From Gordonia sp. 'Campus' (GTDB taxonomy: Bacteria > Actinomycetota > Actinomycetes > Mycobacteriales > Mycobacteriaceae), in the NCBI RefSeq assembly GCF_022206305.1, contig NZ_JAKOIW010000032.1, forward strand, positions 1 through 40,223: 40,223 bases of DNA, read 5' to 3'. The notes beneath the pieces are model-generated. The model searched no databases. It saw only the letters and a list, made by a program, of their open reading frames with translations, and had not been told where the DNA came from. A program made the position numbers and the translations under genes. Positions 34,547-40,223 of this stretch are shown here, one piece after another. The number at the start of each line of letters is the position of its first letter. Positions within the stretch are counted from its first letter, which is position 1.

Positions 34547-34712
34547 GCCTCCTCCATCCGATCCGGAGGCCGCCTCGGCGGAAACCCGGACCGCCGACCA
34601 CCCCGACTGTCTTCAGGCCCGACCGGCACGCGGCCGATCGTGGGAAAAACTAACAGCACGAACCGACAACGGGGTAACGAATATTCCCGATGTGTCCGAT
34701 TTTCGTCGATGA

Positions 34713-35975
34713 ATGTCTGTGCAACACATCACCCCGGATGATCGGGCACCCGATGTCTTCACGATTGCCCCCGATAGACTCTCCCGGGTGGACAGCGCCG
34801 GACGAGCTCATGTACTGATCACCTTCGGCAGGTCGTTCCTGTCTCTGGAACTCGCCCGCCTGATGGCGGCCGGCGGGCACCGGGTCACCGTGGTCGACTC
34901 GATTCCGGTGGGCATCAGCCGATTCTCGAACGCGGTCAGCGGCTTCCACCGTGTGCCACCGCCGAAGTTCGAGCCCCTCGCGTACTGTCACGCTCTCGCG
35001 CGCATCGTGGCCGACAACGATGTGGACATGGTGATCCCGGTGCACGAGGAGACCGACATCATCGCGATGCTCGCCGATGTCTTCCCGCCCGAATGTCGCT
35101 TGTTCCTGTCCGATTTCGCCACCGAGAACCGACTGCACAACAAATACGATTTCCAGGAACTCCTCGTCGAATTGGGCATTCCGACACGGAAATTCGCGCG
35201 CGTCACCGGGCCCGAGGATGTCGGATCGCTCGATTTCCAGCAACCGTTCGCGCTGAAGCGCTGTTACTCGCGCGGTTCGCAGAAGGTGCACAAGGTCTCG
35301 CCGGGCGACCCGCTGACATGGCTCGAACACGACGAGGCGAACCCGTGGATCGCCCAGGAGTGGGCGTCGGGCAACAACTACTGCACCTACTCGGTGTGCC
35401 ACGAGGGCCGCGTGTACGCACACGCCACCTATCCGGTCGACTACGCGATCGACGGCAGTTCCTGCCTCAACTTCCGGTCCGTCGACCACCCGCGGATCGC
35501 CGAGTGGGTCAGCGACTTCGTGCGACGGGTGAACTTCACCGGCCAGATCGGCTTCGACTTCATCGAGGACAAGAACGGCTCCGGCGACCTGTTCTGCATC
35601 GAGTGCAATCCGCGAGCGACGAGCGGGATCATGATGTTCACCCCCGAGGACGGCGTCGACCGTGCGTTCCTCGGCACCTCCGACCCCGATGCCGGGGTCA
35701 TCACGCCGGGGTCGGGCGTCGACAAGATGATCGGCCTGGGCATGTTGCTGTACGGGTGGCGGTCGTCGTCGCGCAAGGACCGCACGCTGCGCGACTTCGT
35801 GCGCGACTTCCGCGGTGCATCCGATGTGGTGAGCTGCCCCGGCGACCAGAAGCCGGCGCTGATGCTGCCGTTCGCCTACGTGGGCATCCTCCGCAGTTGC
35901 CTCAAGTACCGGGTCGGTCTCGCCGAGGGGTTCATGCACGATCACGAGTGGGACGGACTGCGCATCAGCCTGTGA
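34713..35975 (+). CDS. ATP-grasp ligase
   Basis: 420 aa from ATG 34713 (GTG 34788 is an in-frame alternative nearer the conserved N-terminus AHVLITFGRSFLSLELARLM). Layout is a Rossmann-like preATP domain, then a central ATP-grasp part with LHNKYDFQELLVELGIPTRKFARV, FALKRCYSRGSQKVHKV (ATP lysine) and the metal-binding FDFIEDKNGSGDLFCIECNPRATSGI (about 284-309). Such enzymes form amide or related bonds from a carboxylate via acyl phosphate. The substrates are unknown; no biosynthetic partner is adjacent except a possible MFS exporter downstream, which could export the product. The stop codon lies inside a 17-bp tandem repeat. Confidence 0.86.
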   Translation: MSVQHITPDDRAPDVFTIAPDRLSRVDSAGRAHVLITFGRSFLSLELARLMAAGGHRVTVVDSIPVGISRFSNAVSGFHRVPPPKFEPLAYCHALARIVADNDVDMVIPVHEETDIIAMLADVFPPECRLFLSDFATENRLHNKYDFQELLVELGIPTRKFARVTGPEDVGSLDFQQPFALKRCYSRGSQKVHKVSPGDPLTWLEHDEANPWIAQEWASGNNYCTYSVCHEGRVYAHATYPVDYAIDGSSCLNFRSVDHPRIAEWVSDFVRRVNFTGQIGFDFIEDKNGSGDLFCIECNPRATSGIMMFTPEDGVDRAFLGTSDPDAGVITPGSGVDKMIGLGMLLYGWRSSSRKDRTLRDFVRDFRGASDVVSCPGDQKPALMLPFAYVGILRSCLKYRVGLAEGFMHDHEWDGLRISL

Positions 35976-36028
35976 TCCGCATCAGCCTGTGATCCGCATC
36001 CGCCTGTGATCGGCGGGCGCCGCTGATC
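35961..36028. repeat. 17-bp tandem repeat overlapping the ATP-grasp stop codon
   Basis: CGCATCAGCCTGTGATC at 35961-35977 and an exact copy at 35978-35994, a one-mismatch copy at 35995-36011 and a diverged copy at 36012-36028. The TGA of the ATP-grasp gene is in the first unit. Because 17 is not a multiple of three, extra units fall outside the reading frame after the stop. Confidence 0.95.
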
Positions 36029-36094
36029 CGTATGACGCTGTGTCCGTTTCCCGGACGACCCGTCATACCGATCTCGAGAACGTACGATTTGCCG

Positions 36095-37675
36095 ATGACG
36101 TCGACGACGCCCGAGGTCGAAACGGGTACGGCCCCGAAGAACGCGCGTGCGATCCTCGTCGCGCTGATCCTGGTGGCCGGAGTGGCCAACATCAATCTCG
36201 CGGTCGCCAACGTCGCGCTGCCCGACATCGGTAAGGCGCTCGACGCGAGTTCGACGCAGCTGAACCTGATCGCGGTGGGATATTCGCTGGGGCTGGCCGC
36301 GTCGGTGCTGTACTTCGGCGCGCTCGGCGATCGGCACGGACGTAAGCGGATGCTGGTGTTCGGCATGAGCCTGTCGATCCCGGCGTCCCTGGTGGCCGGT
36401 TTCGCGCCCAGCGTCGAAGTCCTCTTCGGTGCACGACTTGTCGGCGGTATCGCCGCCGGTCTGGCGTTCCCCACGACCCTGGCGGTGATCACCGCTCTGT
36501 GGTCGGGGCCGCGCCGCACCCGGGCGATCGCCGCATGGTCGGCCTTCGGTGGTGCGATCTCGGCGCTGGGACCGGTCCTGTCCGGGGGACTGCTGGAGGT
36601 GTTCTCCTGGCACTCGGTGTTCCTGGTGACCCTGCCGCTCGCGGTCATCGCGTTGGTCGCCGCCTGGCGCCTGGTGCCCACCGACACCGGGGACGAGGCC
36701 GCGGTCGTCGACAACCTCGGCGGCATCGTCTCCATCGTGATGGTCGGCTCGCTGGTTCTCGCGATCAACTTCGCGCCCAACTCCGATCAGCGACTCCAGG
36801 TCTACATCCTCGCCGCGATCGCCCTCGTCGCCGGAGCCGGATTCGTGTGGCGGCAACTGACCGTGCGCGTCCCGCTGTTCGACCTGCGGATCGCCGCACG
36901 ACGCACCTTCTGGGTGGCCGCGGTGGGCGGTCTCATCGTCTTCGGCACCCTGATGGGTGCGATGTTCATCGGCCAGCAGTACATGCAGAACGTACTCGGC
37001 TATTCGACCCTCGCGGCGGGTGCGACGATCCTGCCGGCCGCGGCCGCGATGGTCGTCGTGGCACCGCGGTCGGCCAAGCTCGTGCAGAGCATGGGCTCGC
37101 GTTTCACCCTGCTGTCGGGGTACGCGTTCATCGTGGTCGGCCTGGTGCTCGCGATGCTCACCTGGGACGAGCACGCCCACTTCTGGCACGTCGGACTGGT
37201 GTACGTGCTGGTGGGCGTCGGTGTGGGACTGGCCGGTACGCCCGCGTCGCAGTCGCTCACGGGTTCGGTCCCGGTGCAGCGCGCGGGAATGGCGTCGAGC
37301 ATGTCGGACCTGCAACGCGATCTGGGCGGCGCGATCCTGCAGTCCACCCTCGGGGCGATCCTGACCGCCGGTTACGCAAATCAGTTGCGCGACAGCATCG
37401 CCGGCTCTCCGCAGGCGGCCCAGGTGTCCGAACAGACCGAGGCGGCGCTGACCAAGTCCTTCTCCAGTGCCGAGGTGTTGGCCGAGCGCTACCCGCAGTA
37501 CGCCGACGACATCATCGGTGCGGCTCGCGACGCGTTCGTCCACGGCGACAAGGTCGCCTACGGTGCCGCCGCGTGCATCGTCGTGGTGGGTGCCACGGTC
37601 GTGTTCTTCTTCTATCCGAAGCACGACGCGGAGCGTGCCGCGATGGCGGAGTACGCGGCCCAGCGCAGTCTGTGA
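36095..37675 (+). CDS. MFS drug exporter (14-helix, DHA2-type)
   Basis: 526 aa from ATG 36095; an in-frame start at 36032 is less likely because it lies right behind the repeat and adds a non-membrane leader. About 14 hydrophobic helices. Motif A GDRHGRKRMLVFGM follows the second helix, and the motif C-like GGAISALGPVLSGGLLEVFSWHSVFLV falls in the fifth. A long hydrophilic loop near 445-485 precedes the final helix. Proton-driven export of drugs or cationic compounds is typical. Convergent with a TetR gene, which may control it. Confidence 0.9.
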   Translation: MTSTTPEVETGTAPKNARAILVALILVAGVANINLAVANVALPDIGKALDASSTQLNLIAVGYSLGLAASVLYFGALGDRHGRKRMLVFGMSLSIPASLVAGFAPSVEVLFGARLVGGIAAGLAFPTTLAVITALWSGPRRTRAIAAWSAFGGAISALGPVLSGGLLEVFSWHSVFLVTLPLAVIALVAAWRLVPTDTGDEAAVVDNLGGIVSIVMVGSLVLAINFAPNSDQRLQVYILAAIALVAGAGFVWRQLTVRVPLFDLRIAARRTFWVAAVGGLIVFGTLMGAMFIGQQYMQNVLGYSTLAAGATILPAAAAMVVVAPRSAKLVQSMGSRFTLLSGYAFIVVGLVLAMLTWDEHAHFWHVGLVYVLVGVGVGLAGTPASQSLTGSVPVQRAGMASSMSDLQRDLGGAILQSTLGAILTAGYANQLRDSIAGSPQAAQVSEQTEAALTKSFSSAEVLAERYPQYADDIIGAARDAFVHGDKVAYGAAACIVVVGATVVFFFYPKHDAERAAMAEYAAQRSL

Positions 37676-37697
37676 CCCGCACGCACATCTGCAGTGA

Positions 37698-38333
37698 TCA
37701 CCGCGGAGAGTCGAAGGCGGCCAAAAGCATTCGCGCAGCCATCGTGACGAGCGACTCGCGGTCGGCGTCGCGAGGCCGCTGGAGCGCGATGCGCAGACAC
37801 AGACTGGCGGTCGCACCCATGGTGAGGAACACCAGTTCGTCGATCGCCTGATCGTCGAGGTCGGGTCGCAGGCGTGAGGGGAGGATGCGCGCGAGCGGGA
37901 GCAACGGGCTCTCCACCTCGGCCCACGCGTCACCGAAACCGTTGTGCTGCAACTCGAGTGAGGCGCGCAGAACCGGTGCATGGGACTCGAACGAGCCCAC
38001 CAGGGTCTCGACGACGGTGACCATCGCATCGTGCGGTTGCTGATCCATCGCGCGACCGATCCCGCCGGCCAGTGTGGCGGTGATGTCGTGGACCGCGGCG
38101 AGGCGGAGTTCCTCGACGATCGCGTCCATGTCGGCGAAGTAGCGGTACACCGTCCCGATGCTGACGTGGGCGTGGTCGGCGAGCTCGGCTGTGGTGGGCC
38201 GACGCTCGGGACGTCGCTCGAGAAGGGTGAGGGTGGACGTGAGGATACGTTGCCGCATCTCCCGACTGCGCTGCTGCCGGGGTGACTTACGTGCCTGCTG
38301 TGATGCGGTTTTCTGGTTCGGAGGTGGGCCCAT
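37698..38333 (-). CDS. TetR-family transcriptional regulator
   Basis: 211 aa from ATG 38333, preceded by a short Gln/Lys-rich N-terminal arm. HTH at about 23-68: RQQRSREMRQRILTSTLTLLERRPERRPTTAELADHAHVSIGTVYRYFADMDAIVEELR. The C-terminal domain has a TetR_C-like helix bundle. Only 45 bp separate it from the divergent DUF2236 oxygenase gene, so it probably regulates that gene and itself; it is also 22 bp from the convergent MFS gene. Confidence 0.9.
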   Translation of the reverse strand: MGPPPNQKTASQQARKSPRQQRSREMRQRILTSTLTLLERRPERRPTTAELADHAHVSIGTVYRYFADMDAIVEELRLAAVHDITATLAGGIGRAMDQQPHDAMVTVVETLVGSFESHAPVLRASLELQHNGFGDAWAEVESPLLPLARILPSRLRPDLDDQAIDELVFLTMGATASLCLRIALQRPRDADRESLVTMAARMLLAAFDSPR

Positions 38334-38378
38334 GGAAAGTGAATAGTAAGTGAGGATTGCTCGTGTTCTCATGGAATC
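38334..38378. promoter_or_regulatory. short divergent promoter region, possible TetR operator
   Basis: A 45-bp AT-richer gap between the divergent TetR and oxygenase starts must hold both promoters. It contains AGTGAATAGTAAGTGA (38338-38353), with AGTGA twice at an 11-bp offset. Operator function is inferred from position only. Confidence 0.4.
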
Positions 38379-39665
38379 ATGGAACGGAACAGCCCCTCCG
38401 GCCTCGTGAACACCGAGGCGGCAGTACAGCGGTACGGCGCGGCGGGCCGCATCTGGCTCGATCAGATGTGGCTTGCCGACCCCCTCGCCGATGCGGTGGC
38501 GGCGGACAAGCAACCCGGCGGACCGACGACCGCGGTGCTCCGGACGGCGCTGGCCGACGGGATCGACGCCGTCGCCGACGCGACGGACTCATTGCGTGAC
38601 CTGTTCGCCTTCCTCGACGACGAACCGGACTGGGTCGATCACGACCGAATGGGTCGTGCCGCCGACGCGCTCATCGTCCATACCGCGCCCCTCGGAATCG
38701 TGCTCGGTGCCGCCTCGCTCGTGCGGGGCGCGGGGAACACGCTGGCCGGCAAGCCCTTGGCGATCACCGAGCGCTACGTCTCGCAACCCGCGGTGCGGTC
38801 GGTCGAGGTCGGCGAGTGGTTGCGGCAGGTCATCACGCCGGGCGGGATGCGCCGCGACGGAGACGGTTTCGCCTACACGGTGCGGGTCCGCATGATCCAC
38901 GCTCACGTCCGGCACATGCTCGGCAAGCGCGGCGACTGGGACCACGAGGCGTGGGGCGTGCCGATTCCGCAGCCGTACATGGCTTTCACCATGGCCGAGT
39001 TCGGTCACATCGCGATCGACGCGATGCACAAGCTCGGGGTGCGCTTCACCGATCGCGAACTCGACGACATCTATCACCTGTGGCGTTACGTCGGGCACGT
39101 CGTGGGTATGAGCCCCGAACTCAATCCGGCGTGCGAGGCCGATCACGTCCGCGTCGAGGAGCTCTACCGCCTGACGTCACCGGGCCCCGGGCCGGACGAC
39201 CGCGACTTCGTGGTGGCACTGACGGACGACTACCTGGCCCCCGAACTGGCGAAAGTCCTGCCGGGGCCGTGGGCACTGCGGCAGCGGGTCGCGAACGCGA
39301 CGATGTACGGACTGCAGCGGGTGTTCATCGGCGACGCCGACGCCGACGCACTCGGAATCCCGGACGGACCTCTCAAGCACGTTCTGGGCCGGGTGGGTCC
39401 GATTCTCGCGACGGCGGGTTCGGCGCAGCGGAGGTTGCGGGGCGAGCGACGCAACCGGGCCCGGATAGAGGCGGCGTATCGCGTCCGCGACGCCGAGATG
39501 CTGCGGATGCGCCGGGATTACCGCGTGTCCCACGATCTCGTCGACACCGCACCTGCCGCCTCGACGTCATCAACGCCGTCGACCTCATCAATGTCGTCGA
39601 CCTCATCGACGCGCGCTCAGCCATCGAAACGGCCAGCAGCGGTGACGTCCTCGGTCAGGCAGTAA
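38379..39665 (+). CDS. oxygenase MpaB/Lcp-like family protein (DUF2236)
   Basis: 428 aa. DUF2236 protein: RVRMIHAHVRHMLGKRGDWDHEAWGVPIPQPYMAFTMAEFGHIAIDAMHKLGVRFTDRELDDIYHLWRYVGHVVGMSPEL (about 168-248). The family includes heme-b latex-clearing protein Lcp of rubber-degrading Gordonia and Streptomyces and fungal MpaB. The conserved Arg/His residues near 168-178 and His near 206 fit heme binding or catalysis in that family. Unlike secreted Lcp, no Tat or Sec signal is seen, so it is probably cytoplasmic and should not be called a rubber oxygenase. The C-terminus is a Ser/Thr repeat (STSSTP, STSSMS, STSSTR). Its last 49 bp overlap the convergent lipoprotein gene. Confidence 0.82.
   Translation: MERNSPSGLVNTEAAVQRYGAAGRIWLDQMWLADPLADAVAADKQPGGPTTAVLRTALADGIDAVADATDSLRDLFAFLDDEPDWVDHDRMGRAADALIVHTAPLGIVLGAASLVRGAGNTLAGKPLAITERYVSQPAVRSVEVGEWLRQVITPGGMRRDGDGFAYTVRVRMIHAHVRHMLGKRGDWDHEAWGVPIPQPYMAFTMAEFGHIAIDAMHKLGVRFTDRELDDIYHLWRYVGHVVGMSPELNPACEADHVRVEELYRLTSPGPGPDDRDFVVALTDDYLAPELAKVLPGPWALRQRVANATMYGLQRVFIGDADADALGIPDGPLKHVLGRVGPILATAGSAQRRLRGERRNRARIEAAYRVRDAEMLRMRRDYRVSHDLVDTAPAASTSSTPSTSSMSSTSSTRAQPSKRPAAVTSSVRQ
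39561..39614. repeat. 18-bp x3 in-frame repeat at the end of the DUF2236 gene
   Basis: Units at 39561, 39579 and 39597 (TCGACGTCATCAACGCCG and variants) encode a Ser/Thr six-residue repeat. The array ends just before the overlap with the opposite gene. Confidence 0.92.
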
Positions 39666-40177
39666 CCCACCGAGACGGGTTGCGTGAACGCCCATGTGGT
39701 CTCCTCGTCGGTGCACGTGATGGAGTCGTCGCCACGGCTCACCGACTTCGCCACGATGGTGTTCGAGGCCGGTGAGGCGTTGCACTCCACCGCGCGGTAG
39801 TCGGCGAGCTTCCCGCCGTTGAGCGGGATCTGGTAACAGGTGTCGACCGCGAAGTTCGGTGTCAGGCAGAGCTTCTGGTTTCCTTCGGCAAAGGTCAGGG
39901 CCGACGTGTTCGGTGTGCCGCATTCGGCCGTCGTCGCGACCTTGTCCGCGGCGTAGAAGGTCAACCCCTCGGTGCCCTCGCAGTCGGCCTTGGTGGCCTC
40001 GACCTTGCCGTCGCCGGCCTCCTCGCCGATCTGCAAGCACTCGCCGACGTCGATGTCGGACGCCTCCTCGACGGTCTGGGACCCGACGCTGACACTGCAG
40101 GCGGCCAGCACGGAGAAGCCCAGGCAGGCGACGAGGACCGTTGCGCGGCGCCCGATCTGCCACAGGGGACGGTCCAC
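39617..40177 (-). CDS. putative lipoprotein, LppU-like
   Basis: 186 aa from GTG 40177. N-terminal signal with lipobox VLAAC (Cys near residue 27), so it is exported and lipid-anchored. The mature part begins with VGECLQIG and contains several spaced cysteines (CEGTEG, ECGTP, LCLTP, TCYQI, ECNAS, TCTDE, YCLTED), likely disulfide-bonded. The layout resembles mycobacterial LppU-type lipoproteins, whose function is unknown. The assignment is tentative. Its 3' end overlaps the convergent DUF2236 gene by 49 bp. Confidence 0.78.
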   Translation of the reverse strand: MDRPLWQIGRRATVLVACLGFSVLAACSVSVGSQTVEEASDIDVGECLQIGEEAGDGKVEATKADCEGTEGLTFYAADKVATTAECGTPNTSALTFAEGNQKLCLTPNFAVDTCYQIPLNGGKLADYRAVECNASPASNTIVAKSVSRGDDSITCTDEETTWAFTQPVSVGYCLTEDVTAAGRFDG

Positions 40178-40223
40178 CGGTGGGATCGGCTCGGCGGCGG
40201 GTCCACAGGCGGCGGGTCCGGGG
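40178..40223. other. window end, no feature seen
   Basis: The final 46 bases lie upstream of the minus-strand lipoprotein gene and probably contain part of its promoter. GGCGGCGGGTCCACA-like sequence repeats twice (from 40193 and 40208), a possible start of another tandem array that runs past the window edge. Confidence 0.35.

Noticed and set aside
35942..38029. 695-codon minus-strand open frame opposite the MFS gene
   Set aside because: Low-complexity His/Arg/Asp composition and no motif; the plus-strand MFS protein has clear transmembrane and motif evidence.
38379..39665. Calling the DUF2236 protein a latex-clearing protein
   Set aside because: The export signal expected for rubber-cleaving Lcp is missing, and family membership alone does not give the substrate.

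Overview
The window is high-GC (about two thirds G+C by eye) actinobacterial DNA. Gene content and order point to a mycolic-acid actinomycete of the Gordonia / Rhodococcus / Mycobacterium group, most likely Gordonia. The strongest clue is synteny recalled from Mycobacterium tuberculosis: fgd1 - pta - ackA - pknG - glnH - glnX - mutT3 - thiE - thiO - thiS - thiG (Rv0407 to Rv0417) occurs here in the same order and orientation, with three insertions. I saw no rRNA, tRNA, insertion sequence, prophage or CRISPR array.

Layout. (1) 1-7900: a 20-bp tandem array; a large Pls/PosA-type single-module peptide synthetase on the minus strand whose adenylation pocket reads like a lysine code; a divergent HSL-type esterase, two small membrane proteins and an ABC exporter. 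(2) 8047-16524: F420-dependent glucose-6-phosphate dehydrogenase with a strong terminator hairpin; an inserted block (EamA permease, secreted Thr-rich protein, TetR regulator, AgpS-like flavoenzyme); then the overlapping pta-ackA pair for acetyl-CoA/acetate interconversion. (3) 16525-19552: a second insertion between ackA and pknG, holding an HNH nuclease domain fused to a DUF6941-like domain and a 13E12-family DUF222/HNH protein behind a likely SOS box. (4) 19553-24608: the glnX-glnH-pknG operon, which in mycobacteria senses amino acids and controls 2-oxoglutarate metabolism. (5) 24609-29408: mutT3, a stand-alone LeuA regulatory domain with an attenuator-like leader, thiE, and thiO-thiS-thiG behind a clear TPP riboswitch. 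(6) 29409-40223: an ABC-2 exporter pair, a phosphoribosyltransferase, a coupled SCO6745-like/SnoaL-like pair, a DMT-like permease, an ATP-grasp ligase, an MFS exporter, a TetR regulator divergent from an MpaB/Lcp-like (DUF2236) oxygenase, and a lipoprotein.

A trait running through the whole window is many short tandem arrays (14-20 bp units, 2-5 copies). Several are 15 or 18 bp and lie in frame inside genes, so they look like coding minisatellites. The most notable items are the lysine-type Pls synthetase, the HNH-DUF6941 fusion, the isolated LeuA regulatory domain with its leader, and the minisatellite pattern.
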